Positions 1 through 6,915 are shown, numbered from the stretch's first letter. The stretch: DNA of 10,161 nt from Thiolapillus brandeum (GCA_011051425.1 DRLF01000088.1:1-10161); one strand, 5' to 3'. Made by a program: numbers and translations. The notes: generated from the letters alone by a model not told the origin.

Positions 1-36
1 GCAGACGATGCCTTTGAATGTCTTGAATTTGTCCAT
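1..36 (-). CDS. leuD: 3-isopropylmalate dehydratase small subunit, N-terminal fragment
   Basis: Only the first 12 codons are inside the window; they read MDKFKTFKGIVC, which resembles the conserved beginning of LeuD. LeuD is the small swivelling subunit that pairs with LeuC to isomerise 2-isopropylmalate to 3-isopropylmalate in leucine biosynthesis in the cytoplasm. The ATG lies one base after the leuC stop codon, so leuC and leuD are almost certainly one transcript with coupled translation. The call rests on this short N-terminal match plus the position immediately downstream of leuC; the rest of the gene is beyond the left edge. Confidence 0.88.
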   Translation of the reverse strand, partial: MDKFKTFKGIVC

Positions 37-37
37 C

Positions 38-1456
38 TCAGAAATTCCTCACATCAACAAAATGGCCGGCAACAGCCGCCGCCGCAGCCATGGCCGGACT
101 GACCAGGTGTGTACGCCCACCGATGCCCTGCCTGCCTTCGAAATTGCGGTTGGAAGTGGAAGCACAACGCTCCCCCGGCTCCAGGCGGTCAGCATTCATC
201 GCCAGGCACATGGAACAGCCCGGCTCACGCCACTCGAATCCCGCTTCCACGAAGATTTTATCCAGTCCCTCTTCTTCCGCCTGCTTCTTCACCAGGCCCG
301 AGCCGGGAACCACCAATGCCAGTTTGACGGTATCTGCCACCTTGCGGCCTTTGGCTATCTCCGCTGCCGCACGCAGATCCTCGATGCGTGAATTGGTGCA
401 GGAGCCGATGAAAACCTTGTCCACTGCAATATCGGTGATGGGCGTACCCGCTTCCAGCCCCATGTATTCCAGGGCGCGGCGCATGCCGCCGGCGTGCACC
501 TCATCAGCCACGCTGTCGGGATCAGGCACCGCGTCATTTACTGCCACCACCATTTCCGGTGACGTGCCCCAGGTCACCTGAGGCTCTATCCTGGTGGCAT
601 CAAGCGTCACTACCTTGTCGAAGGCCGCTCCCTCATCGGAATGCAGATCCCGCCAGTTGGCGACAGCCTTTTCCCAAAGCTCGTCGGATGGCGCAAAAGG
701 ACGGCCTCTGACATAGTCGATAGTCTTGTCATCCACCGCAACAAAGCCCGCCCTGGCGCCCGCTTCGATGGCCATGTTGCACACGGTCATGCGCCCTTCC
801 ATGGAAAGATCACGTATGGCCTCTCCGGCAAATTCGATGGCATAACCCGTCCCGCCGGCAGTACCAATTTCACCGATGATAGCCAGCACCATGTCCTTGG
901 CGGTGACACCCTTGCCTACCTTGCCCTGCATGTCGATGAGCATGGTTTTGGATTTTTTCTGGATCAGACACTGGGTGGCCAGTACATGCTCGACTTCAGA
1001 GGTGCCAATACCAAAGGCCAGGGCACCGAAGGCGCCGTGGGTTGCCGTGTGCGAATCCCCACAGACCACGGTCATGCCCGGCAGGGTAGCCCCCTGCTCC
1101 GGCCCCACCACGTGCACGATGCCCTGACGCGGGTCGTTGATGTGGAACTCGGGAATGCCGAATTCCTCACAATTGTGATCCAGGGTCTGTACCTGAAGAC
1201 GCGACACGGGATCGTGAATGGCCTCCACACCACCATGACGGTCTTCAGGGTTGGTGGGAACATTGTGGTCCGGCGTGGCCAGGTTGGCAGTGGTGCGCCA
1301 GGGCTTGCGCCCGGCCAGGCGCAGGCCCTCAAAGGCCTGGGGCGACGTCACTTCATGCACCAGCTGCCTGTCTATATAGAGAAGACTGGTGCCGTGTTCG
1401 TCGGTGCGCACTACATGAGCATCCCACAATTTGTCGTAGAGAGTTCTGGCTGTCAT
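38..1456 (-). CDS. leuC: 3-isopropylmalate dehydratase large subunit
   Basis: LeuC is the catalytic, [4Fe-4S]-carrying subunit of isopropylmalate isomerase, an aconitase-superfamily enzyme of leucine biosynthesis. The 472-residue product has the usual length. The three cluster-ligand cysteines are visible as C353 in [11 protein letters not shown] and C414 and C417 in GCSMC. Other aconitase-family signatures are [21 protein letters not shown] at about 132-152 (C132, H136, H140) and the C-terminal [10 protein letters not shown] at 435-444. An in-frame GTG lies 18 bases upstream, but the ATG at 1456 is preferred: it gives the standard N-terminus [16 protein letters not shown] and has an AAAGGA ribosome-binding site 9 nt upstream. 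leuD follows by one base, and a LysR-type regulator is divergent. Sequence looks intact. Confidence 0.97.
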   Translation of the reverse strand: MTARTLYDKLWDAHVVRTDEHGTSLLYIDRQLVHEVTSPQAFEGLRLAGRKPWRTTANLATPDHNVPTNPEDRHGGVEAIHDPVSRLQVQTLDHNCEEFGIPEFHINDPRQGIVHVVGPEQGATLPGMTVVCGDSHTATHGAFGALAFGIGTSEVEHVLATQCLIQKKSKTMLIDMQGKVGKGVTAKDMVLAIIGEIGTAGGTGYAIEFAGEAIRDLSMEGRMTVCNMAIEAGARAGFVAVDDKTIDYVRGRPFAPSDELWEKAVANWRDLHSDEGAAFDKVVTLDATRIEPQVTWGTSPEMVVAVNDAVPDPDSVADEVHAGGMRRALEYMGLEAGTPITDIAVDKVFIGSCTNSRIEDLRAAAEIAKGRKVADTVKLALVVPGSGLVKKQAEEEGLDKIFVEAGFEWREPGCSMCLAMNADRLEPGERCASTSNRNFEGRQGIGGRTHLVSPAMAAAAAVAGHFVDVRNF

Positions 1457-1476
1457 GATCGTTTTCCTTTCCACTG

Positions 1477-1505
1477 TTCAGGTTTGCAGAATATCCGGCT
1501 ACAAT
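1477..1505 (+). promoter_or_regulatory. Candidate promoter of the LysR-type regulator
   Basis: TTCAGG (1477-1482), a 17-base spacer and TACAAT (1500-1505) form a possible sigma-70 promoter reading into the regulator gene. The -10 box is good and the -35 box is weak. It overlaps the candidate leuC promoter face to face, so both cannot be fully occupied together. Confidence 0.4.
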
Positions 1506-1516
1506 GAATAACACAA
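1488..1516 (-). promoter_or_regulatory. Candidate leuCD promoter
   Basis: On the minus strand TTGTGT (1516-1511) and TATTCT (1493-1488) are separated by 17 bases, a plausible sigma-70 promoter about 30 bases upstream of the leuC start. It overlaps the candidate promoter of the divergent regulator, and its -35 box sits inside the dyad at 1504-1522. This is a prediction by eye; the boxes are not close to consensus. Confidence 0.4.
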
Positions 1517-1522
1517 ATTCAT
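1504..1522. promoter_or_regulatory. Inverted repeat ATGAAT-N7-ATTCAT between leuC and its divergent regulator
   Basis: A perfect 6-bp inverted repeat (1504-1509 and 1517-1522) with a 7-base spacer lies in the divergent intergenic region, over the putative leuC -35 box. LysR-type regulators commonly bind imperfect dyads in such divergent spacers, so this is a candidate binding site. Its symmetric positions do not give the classical T-N11-A. Confidence 0.4.
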
Positions 1523-1538
1523 ATTTTTCATTTATATC

Positions 1539-1553
1539 ATTCCACAAAGGAAT
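1539..1553. promoter_or_regulatory. Candidate LysR-type box ATTCC-N5-GGAAT
   Basis: A perfect 5-bp inverted repeat (1539-1543 and 1549-1553) contains a symmetric T-N11-A (T1540, A1552), the core pattern of LysR-family sites. It lies 10 bases before the regulator start codon and includes that gene's AAAGGA ribosome-binding region. Occupancy here would fit autoregulation. Confidence 0.5.
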
Positions 1554-1563
1554 ATATTGAACC

Positions 1564-2424
1564 ATGGAGTTCGGAAGCCTGCGTACATTCGTGGCCGTTG
1601 CAGACAGCGGCTCTTTCTCTGCTGCGGCGCAACAGCTGTATCTTACCCAGCCTGCGGTGAGTAAACGCCTGGCTGCACTGGAGGCGGAACTGAACATCAG
1701 ATTGTTCGACCGTATCGGACGGAACGTGCGCCTGACCCATGCGGGCGAAGAGCTGCTGCCCAAGGCCCGGGAGATCCTGCTGCAGGCGCAGGACATGAAA
1801 CACCTTGCCAGCAACCTGCAAACAGAAATATCGGGCACGCTGGTGCTGGGTACCAGCCACCACATCGGTCTGCACAGACTTCCTCCCGTACTCCGGGATT
1901 TCCGCAACCGTTTTTCAGCCGTGGATCTGGATATCCGCTTCATGGATTCCGAAGCTGCCTGCACGGCGGTGGAAAAGGGCGAACTGGAAATGGCCATCGT
2001 TACCCTGCCCACCGAATCACTGCCCCACCTGGAAACCCGTGAGCTCTGGAAAGACGAGCTGTGTTTTGTCGTTTCCCGCGACCACCAGCTGGCAGGTACA
2101 TCGCCGGTAACCCTGGAACAGCTCACACACTACCCTGCGGTATTGCCCGGCCCCACCACTTATACAAGGAACATACTGGAACAGGCCCTGCAAAAACACG
2201 GCCTCGAAATAACATTAGGTATGTTTACCAACTATATGGAAACACTTAAAATGCTTTCGGAAATAAACCTCGGCTGGACACTGCTGCCGAAAACCATGCT
2301 GACGCAGGCCGATCTGGTCATTTTGCCTGTCGAGCTGAAACTGAGCCGTTCTCTCGGCCTGGTGACACACTCCGGCCGCACACTTTCAAACCCCGCAAGA
2401 GCATTGATCTCATGTCTGCCCTGA
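1564..2424 (+). CDS. LysR-family transcriptional regulator, divergent from leuCD
   Basis: This 286-residue protein has LysR-type architecture. The N-terminal winged helix-turn-helix spans about residues 1-60 (LRTFVAVADSGSFSAAAQQL, then TQPAVSKRLAALEAEL, then LFDRIGRNVRLTHAGEELL), followed by a linker helix. The periplasmic-binding-protein-like effector domain begins near residue 90 (GTLVLGTSHHIG). Such proteins usually regulate the divergently transcribed neighbour and themselves in response to a pathway metabolite. Here the neighbour is leuCD, so a leucine-pathway intermediate such as 2-isopropylmalate is a reasonable but untested effector. ATG at 1564 has AAAGGA at 1546-1551, a rather long spacing. 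The stop overlaps the next gene by 13 bases. Orthology to any named regulator cannot be settled by eye. Confidence 0.93.
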   Translation: MEFGSLRTFVAVADSGSFSAAAQQLYLTQPAVSKRLAALEAELNIRLFDRIGRNVRLTHAGEELLPKAREILLQAQDMKHLASNLQTEISGTLVLGTSHHIGLHRLPPVLRDFRNRFSAVDLDIRFMDSEAACTAVEKGELEMAIVTLPTESLPHLETRELWKDELCFVVSRDHQLAGTSPVTLEQLTHYPAVLPGPTTYTRNILEQALQKHGLEITLGMFTNYMETLKMLSEINLGWTLLPKTMLTQADLVILPVELKLSRSLGLVTHSGRTLSNPARALISCLP

Positions 2425-3356
2425 AACTGATTTTACCCGCCTTTGTCCTGAGCCTCTCCACCGGATGCACCGGCCTGCTTACACCATCGGATCAGGGCAT
2501 TTCCTGCCAGCGCATCGAGGCGGATATTCGCTGGGGCGCCCTGTCGGGACTGACAGCCGATGCTGCCGACGCCGGCATCCTGTATGCGGTTCACGACCAC
2601 AACCTGCCTCGACCCGAAATCCAGACGATAAATGTTTCCGGTGATCAGGCGGTCATCATCCAGAGTTTCCCGGTGCTGAGGAATGGCAAAGAACCTCCCT
2701 ATGATCTGGAAGGCATCGCCCGGCGACAGGCAGGTGGATTCTGGCTGGCATCGGAAGGCAAGCCCGGCCGGCATCTGCCCAACCTGATCATCCGCACGGA
2801 TAACACCGGCCATGTCCTGAAAGAAGTCCCCCTGCCCGCTTCCGTTGCCCGTTACAAGATCAAGGCCGGCTTCGAAGGCATTGCTTCAACGGGAACGGGT
2901 GAACAGGAACGGGTTGTGGTGGTGTTCCAGCGGCGCTGGAAAGACGACCCAAGGGGCCAGGTGAAAATCGGCCAGTACTGGCCGGCCAGCGGACAATGGC
3001 GATTCTACCTCTATCTACTGGAAAGACCCAAAGGCAACGGCCTGTCAGCGGTTGCCTTTCTCAGTGACGGCTCTGTTGCCGTTCTCGAACGGGACAACAA
3101 ACCGTTTTTCAAGGCCAGGACCAAGGCAATCTACCGGGTGGAACTGCCTGACCATCCCGGACAGGCAGTGGATCAGCCCTATCCGCTGCTGCGGAAAAGC
3201 CTTGTGACCGACCTGATCCCCGGCTACAGCCTGGCCTGTGGAACAAAAGGCAAACTCGAAGGCATGGCCCTGACACCGGCAGGACACTTTTACCTGGTCG
3301 CGGACGATGATGGAAAAGGAACCGCCCTGCTCCTGCAGTTGAGGCTCCACCGATGA
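2412..3356 (+). CDS. Predicted lipoprotein, esterase-like-activity-of-phytase family
   Basis: This 314-residue protein begins with a hydrophobic leader ending in a lipobox-like LSTG-C19, followed by T20, suggesting an outer-membrane lipoprotein facing the periplasm. The mature part resembles the phytase-like family (PF13449), with recurring EG(I/M)A motifs at DLEGIA (98-103), FEGIA (154-158) and LEGMA (282-286), and blade-like segments such as GFWLASEG and GSVAVLERD. These suggest a beta-propeller. C32 and C276 could form a periplasmic disulfide. Family members are poorly characterised and true phytase activity is not established. The start overlaps the regulator's end by 13 bases, with a weak AAGAG site 10 nt upstream, so the two genes are probably cotranscribed. 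No clear terminator follows. Confidence 0.75.
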   Translation: MSALKLILPAFVLSLSTGCTGLLTPSDQGISCQRIEADIRWGALSGLTADAADAGILYAVHDHNLPRPEIQTINVSGDQAVIIQSFPVLRNGKEPPYDLEGIARRQAGGFWLASEGKPGRHLPNLIIRTDNTGHVLKEVPLPASVARYKIKAGFEGIASTGTGEQERVVVVFQRRWKDDPRGQVKIGQYWPASGQWRFYLYLLERPKGNGLSAVAFLSDGSVAVLERDNKPFFKARTKAIYRVELPDHPGQAVDQPYPLLRKSLVTDLIPGYSLACGTKGKLEGMALTPAGHFYLVADDDGKGTALLLQLRLHR

Positions 3357-3511
3357 CCGGCTGCCAGCCGTCATTTCCGCTACTATCGCCACAAACTGAA
3401 ACTTCACGCCTTCCTGTCAATCAAATCTGAGGTGGTTTTGTTCGTCCCCACGCACATGCAGGATAAAGAGGCAATCACCGGGAAAGGCCTGCGGAAAAGA
3501 TAAACCGCAAT

Positions 3512-4486
3512 TCAGGTTGTGGCCAAAACCAGGGCTCTTGTGGGTGCGGGATGCCCTTCAACCGTCAGGCGATGATCATCGGGGTCCAGAAAATCCGCCA
3601 GGGACTCGAATGCCATCCAGTCGGTACGACGCTGTTCTTCTATGCGGGTCGGCGTGACATCCAAGACCCTGACATTCCTGTATCCACAGCGTTGCAGCCA
3701 GTTCACCAGTGCAGCGGGAGACGGGATGAACCAGACATTGCGCATCTTGGCGTAGCGCCCTTCGGGCACAAGCACGCTGTTCTCGTCACCCTCGACCACC
3801 AGTGTCTCCAGCACCAGTTCGCCACCAGGCCGCAGACAGGCTTTGAGATCAAGCAGATGATCCATAGGGGAGCGGCGGTGATAAAGGATGCCCATGGAGA
3901 AGACGCTGTCGAAAGCCGCAAGACGGTCCGGCACCGATTCGATACCCAGAGGAAGAAAATGCACGTTGGGCGGCCTAGCCATGAAATGCCTGACGGCATT
4001 GAACTGGGTCAGAAAAAGCAGGCTGGGATCGATACCGACGACCAGCCCGGCACCTTCTCCGGCCATGCGCCAGGCATGGTAGCCATTGCCGCACCCCACA
4101 TCCAGCACCTTGCGCCCGGCAAGGGGCTGAATATGTTCGCGCAGCCGCTGCCATTTCCAGTCAGAGCGCCATTCCGTGTCGATGTGAATACCAAACAGCT
4201 CATATGGCCCCTTGCGCCAGGGCTGTAACGCCCGCAGGGTCTGGTGGATGTCCTGACGGACGGCTTCACCGGCCTGCTGTGCCTGTCCTATACGCAGGCG
4301 GTCTGCCCGAAGATCGATATCTTCCGTCTGTATTTCCGGAAGCTGTTGCAGAAGGTATCTCCAGCGCTCGAGGTCACCATGACGATCAGCACTCAGCGCC
4401 TGTTCGATCTGCCGTGGAAGCATCGCAGCCCAGCCTGCCATTCCCGCATCCGAAAGCACCTGACAGATTTCTTCCGTGGCAATCAT
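3512..4486 (-). CDS. cmoB: tRNA U34 carboxymethyltransferase CmoB
   Basis: CmoB transfers the carboxymethyl group of carboxy-S-adenosylmethionine to 5-hydroxyuridine at tRNA position 34, giving cmo5U and widening wobble decoding. The 324-residue product matches the family length (E. coli about 323). Visible signatures are the substrate-binding segment WRKGPYELFGIHIDTEWRSD (90-109) with nearby K111, the Rossmann motif VLDVGCGNGYH (127-137), GIDPS (151-155), GILYHRRSP (199-207) and RYAKMRNVWFIPS (244-256). A start 42 bases further upstream is open, but ATG at 4486 is preferred: it forms a 4-base ATGA overlap with the cmoA stop and gives the expected N-terminus. Enzyme and donor synthase are thus translationally coupled. 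Confidence 0.96.
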   Translation of the reverse strand: MIATEEICQVLSDAGMAGWAAMLPRQIEQALSADRHGDLERWRYLLQQLPEIQTEDIDLRADRLRIGQAQQAGEAVRQDIHQTLRALQPWRKGPYELFGIHIDTEWRSDWKWQRLREHIQPLAGRKVLDVGCGNGYHAWRMAGEGAGLVVGIDPSLLFLTQFNAVRHFMARPPNVHFLPLGIESVPDRLAAFDSVFSMGILYHRRSPMDHLLDLKACLRPGGELVLETLVVEGDENSVLVPEGRYAKMRNVWFIPSPAALVNWLQRCGYRNVRVLDVTPTRIEEQRRTDWMAFESLADFLDPDDHRLTVEGHPAPTRALVLATT

Positions 4487-5217
4487 GGCCGGGCAACAAA
4501 AGAAACAAAGTTGAAGCACTGAAACCACAGGTCCACGCGACTGAAACCGGCTTCTGCCAGCCTTGCCCTGTGTATCGCAATGGTTTCCGGCACCAGCACT
4601 TCTTCCAGGGAGGCCCGCTTCTGACTGATCTCCAGGTCGGAATACCCGTTGGCGCGCTTGAAGGCATGGTGCAGTTCGATGAGCAGCTCATCCTCCTGCT
4701 CATCGGCGCCGGATATCTTCTCCGAAAGGATAAGCACACCGTCGTCCAGCATGCCGGCACGGATATTCCTGAGCAGGGTCAGGCGCTCTTCCACCGGAAG
4801 AAACTGCAGGGTGAAATTCAGCACCACTACGGAAGCGTTGCTGACCGTCACATCTCGGATATCGCAACACAGGGTCTGCACCGGCGGAAGATCATGGCGG
4901 ACAAACTGTTCCTCTGCCTTTTCCAGCATGGCACTGGCATTGTCCACGGCAACCAGACGGCAGTCCCGCTGCACGACCTCTCTGCCCATGGATACAGTAG
5001 CCGCCCCCAGAGAACACCCCAGGTCATAGAGATTGCTGCCTCTGACAGCGTGTTTCTTCGCAAGGATGCCGATCATGCCAATAATGCTGGCGTAGCCGGG
5101 AACGGAACGGCTGATCATGTCCGGGAACACCGCCGCGACCCGCTGATCGAAAACGAAGCTGTCAATCCTGTCCTGTCGCTGCGCGTAGATGCGGTCGCGT
5201 GTCTTGTCGTCAGTCAT
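4483..5217 (-). CDS. cmoA: Carboxy-S-adenosyl-L-methionine synthase CmoA
   Basis: CmoA converts S-adenosylmethionine and prephenate to carboxy-S-adenosylmethionine, the donor used by CmoB. The 244-residue product is close to the E. coli length. It shows the Rossmann motif LYDLGCSLGAATVSM (63-77), the acidic ribose-binding motif VAVDNASAML (89-98), VLNFTLQF (132-139), and KRANGYSDLEISQKRASLEE (187-206), which carries the conserved arginine of the carboxylate-recognition region. The stop overlaps cmoB by 4 bases. No strong ribosome-binding site is visible before ATG 5217, but the N-terminus MTDDKTRDRIYAQ fits the family. The gene starts 59 bases after the SET-domain gene ends and may be read from the promoter further upstream. 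Confidence 0.96.
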   Translation of the reverse strand: MTDDKTRDRIYAQRQDRIDSFVFDQRVAAVFPDMISRSVPGYASIIGMIGILAKKHAVRGSNLYDLGCSLGAATVSMGREVVQRDCRLVAVDNASAMLEKAEEQFVRHDLPPVQTLCCDIRDVTVSNASVVVLNFTLQFLPVEERLTLLRNIRAGMLDDGVLILSEKISGADEQEDELLIELHHAFKRANGYSDLEISQKRASLEEVLVPETIAIHRARLAEAGFSRVDLWFQCFNFVSFVARP

Positions 5218-5276
5218 GGGAAATTGCCGATTGATTCAACGGAAAGCCGCCAGCGACCCGTCCACGGAAAACAGTC

Positions 5277-5654
5277 TCAGGACTGCTTCAGCGCTTCCTC
5301 GAACTCATCACCGTAGTAAAAAGTGATTTCTTCATCTTTCTCTATGTCGGTGATGGCGAACAGTTCCAGGCCATCGAATTCCGCATTGCAGTCCAGTGAA
5401 TGATTGAGGTAACGCAACAGGTTGCGGCCGCTGCAACCGACCCAGTCACCCTCTCCATCCTTTTCTTCCTGCTCCCACACCCACAGCACATAGGTGCCGT
5501 TTCTGGTTGCGCGCGGACCATGGTAACTGCCGATGTATTCGCCTGCCATGATGGGTTTGCGGGCATGCACACCGGTACCGTGCAGCGGAGAAGACGCGGC
5601 ATACACCCATTCCCGCAGCTCACTGTCGCGATGGCGCAGTTCCTTCGGACTCAT
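5277..5654 (-). CDS. Small SET-domain protein, putative protein-lysine methyltransferase
   Basis: The 125-residue product is almost entirely one SET domain. It has the GxG motif in HGTGVHAR (25-32), YxG at Y44-G46, the pseudoknot-forming RYLNHSLDCNAEFDG (81-95) with N84-H85-S86, and the terminal DEEITFYYG (107-115) carrying the candidate catalytic tyrosine Y113 or Y114. SET proteins transfer methyl groups from S-adenosylmethionine to lysine side chains. There is no pre-SET domain and no post-SET cysteine cluster, so substrate choice must come from the SET core or a partner. The ATG overlaps the stop of the upstream deacetylase-fold gene by 4 bases (ATGA), indicating translational coupling. 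The substrate is unknown; Lon, HU or ribosomal proteins would be guesses. Confidence 0.85.
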   Translation of the reverse strand: MSPKELRHRDSELREWVYAASSPLHGTGVHARKPIMAGEYIGSYHGPRATRNGTYVLWVWEQEEKDGEGDWVGCSGRNLLRYLNHSLDCNAEFDGLELFAITDIEKDEEITFYYGDEFEEALKQS

Positions 5655-6490
5655 GTTTCCGCTTTCACGCTCTGCATGGCGAGATGTTCACGGCGTCCGG
5701 GTACGGCGCCCCATCCGATCTGGTGCACCGGCAACTGCTCCGGCTCGAGTTCACGGCGGATCTCGCCAAGAGTGCGCAGACTGCCTTCCTGCCCTTTCCA
5801 CATGACCAGCATCTTTTCCATGAATTCAAGATGCTGTATACCCTCAAGTTCGGCATTGGCCGAATAGACATGGCCGAAAGGCAGGACATGACGGCTTTCC
5901 GCATACAGGTATTCATGCGCCTTGTCCGAATCGATATCATCCTGCAACAGCAGTTCGGAAAGCGTGGGCAGGGTGGTGGGAATCTGGGGACACTGGGAGA
6001 CGACGTTGTGCAGGGAAGGAAGAAAGGGATACTTGCCTCTTACATCACTGGCATAGCGAAACTCCAGGCGCTCTTCCATGGCCAGCAGGTGTGCATTAAC
6101 CTGCCAGCCGGGAGCCGCGAAACGATTCGGCGCATGACCGAGCAGCTGTTCGAAAGTCTCCATACCCAGCGCCAGCTGATGGCTGGTCCAGTCTGCATCT
6201 GCAAAGGCCGCCTGCTTGCTCCAGGTGCTCGCATCAAATCCCATCAGACCAATTTCGTGCCCAGCATCCGCTACGGCAAGCATCGCTTCCTGCAGGGTCA
6301 TTTCCGGCTTTTGCCGTTTGCCCAGCAAGGAAACAGCCTTCTCGACCAGTCCTTTTCCCTGGGCATTGTATTCCACAGAAAAGAAAAAACTGGCGGAAAT
6401 CTGGTACTCCTCAAACAGCTTCAGCAGATTGGGCACACCCACGGTGGCTGCCCTGAAGCTGGGCACATCAATTTTCAGCGCGATTCTCAT
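5651..6490 (-). CDS. Polysaccharide-deacetylase-fold protein, ArnD-like, probably catalytically inactive
   Basis: The 279-residue product aligns from memory with ArnD and related NodB-fold deacetylases: MRIALKIDVPSFRAATVGVP at the N-terminus, ISASFFFSVE (31-40), GHEIGLMGFDASTW (77-90), FAAPGWQVN (124-132), RYASDVRG (145-152), QIPTTLP (169-175) and VYSANAELEG (208-217). Catalytic positions are replaced. The ArnD DVD motif is DVP here (D8, P10). The metal-binding HxxxH (LHAWDHHAW in ArnD) is M83 and A87, the arginine of AGWR is Q130, and the late histidine of IHAE is N212. It has no signal peptide, so it is probably cytoplasmic. It follows the 66-residue gene by 5 bases and is coupled to the SET gene by an ATGA overlap. 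It may serve as a binding scaffold rather than a deacetylase. Confidence 0.8.
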   Translation of the reverse strand: MRIALKIDVPSFRAATVGVPNLLKLFEEYQISASFFFSVEYNAQGKGLVEKAVSLLGKRQKPEMTLQEAMLAVADAGHEIGLMGFDASTWSKQAAFADADWTSHQLALGMETFEQLLGHAPNRFAAPGWQVNAHLLAMEERLEFRYASDVRGKYPFLPSLHNVVSQCPQIPTTLPTLSELLLQDDIDSDKAHEYLYAESRHVLPFGHVYSANAELEGIQHLEFMEKMLVMWKGQEGSLRTLGEIRRELEPEQLPVHQIGWGAVPGRREHLAMQSVKAET

Positions 6491-6495
6491 ATCAT

Positions 6496-6696
6496 CTAGT
6501 CCAGACTGCAGCTACCTTTGTAGACAGCCATGATGCTTTTTATTTCTTTGAATACCTGTTGCTGCTGATGCGCATCCAGTGCCTCCAGTTCAGGCAGAAC
6601 CCGCCCTTCTTCCATCCGTTCAAGATCAGCCCACAAAGCCTTGCAGCCTTTCAGACACAATGTTTCAACTGCTTGGTCCACGAGGTCGGATTTCAT
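6496..6696 (-). CDS. Small conserved-looking protein of unknown function, first gene of the cmoAB cluster
   Basis: This 66-residue protein is not recognised. It is predicted to be mostly helical, with a CLKGC pair (C14, C18), an acidic middle (LERMEEGRVLPELEALDA), a glutamine run followed by VFKEIKSIMAVYKG, and a C-terminal C63. It has no signal peptide or membrane segment. The stop is 5 bases before the start of the deacetylase-fold gene on the same strand, which supports it being real and cotranscribed. The ribosome-binding site is weak. The arrangement of three cysteines could bind metal, but this is speculation. Confidence 0.65.
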   Translation of the reverse strand: MKSDLVDQAVETLCLKGCKALWADLERMEEGRVLPELEALDAHQQQQVFKEIKSIMAVYKGSCSLD

Positions 6697-6728
6697 TGTT
6701 CAGGGACAACAATACTAGGCAGGCGCGA

Positions 6729-6734
6729 ATTATG
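6729..6734 (-). promoter_or_regulatory. Possible -10 box upstream of the five-gene minus-strand cluster
   Basis: On the minus strand CATAAT lies about 32 bases upstream of the 66-residue gene start and is the best -10 candidate in the region. No convincing -35 box stands 16-18 bases upstream, so an activator or a different promoter may be involved. Confidence 0.3.
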
Positions 6735-6849
6735 CCACAGGCACAGTCGAGATTCCGAAGAAAAACCATCGCAAACCGGTTATTGATCCGGAAAGCCGAC
6801 TGACGAATAAAGCCCGATTGAAACAGCGGCACTCAATGAAAACAAAAAT

Positions 6850-6901
6850 TGTTCTTTATTTGTTCTATCCCAGTGCTATACTTAAGAACATACATAGAAC
6901 A
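6850..6901. promoter_or_regulatory. Double operator GTTC-N7-GTTC / GAAC-N7-GAAC around an extended -10 promoter
   Basis: TGTTCT occurs at 6850-6855 and 6861-6866, and its complement AGAACA at 6885-6890 and 6896-6901. Each pair is spaced exactly 11 bases, about one helical turn, and the two pairs are mirror images around 6875/6876. The cores read GTTC-N7-GTTC and GAAC-N7-GAAC, the spacing of the LexA box described for alphaproteobacteria. Between the pairs lies an extended -10 promoter, TG-N-TATACT (TG 6874-6875, box 6877-6882), with a poor -35 region inside the upstream pair. The predicted transcription start near 6889 falls in the downstream pair. This layout suits a repressor. Response regulators also bind 11-base direct repeats, so the protein is undetermined. 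Confidence 0.65.
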
Positions 6902-6915
6902 GCGGAGAACGACAG

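Noticed and set aside
641..1507. 288-codon open frame on the plus strand opposite leuC
   Set aside because: It is antisense to a complete, well-conserved leuC, has no family motifs, and its length follows from the GC-rich codon use of leuC.
1353..2126. 257-codon minus-strand frame across the leuC start and the LysR-type regulator
   Set aside because: Its translation is rich in Ser, Arg and Cys, typical of a shadow frame, and it overlaps two genes with clear family membership.
3357..3511. Possible terminators between the convergent lipoprotein gene and cmoB (CGGCT-GCC-AGCCG at 3358-3370; GCGG/CCGC at 3491-3508)
   Set aside because: The stems are only 4-5 bp and neither is followed by a proper U-tract, so no intrinsic terminator is claimed. 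No gene is seen in the gap either.
4204..5316. 370-codon open frame on the plus strand across cmoA and cmoB
   Set aside because: It runs antisense to two intact conserved genes and their junction, its translation is low-complexity without domains, and no ribosome-binding site is evident.
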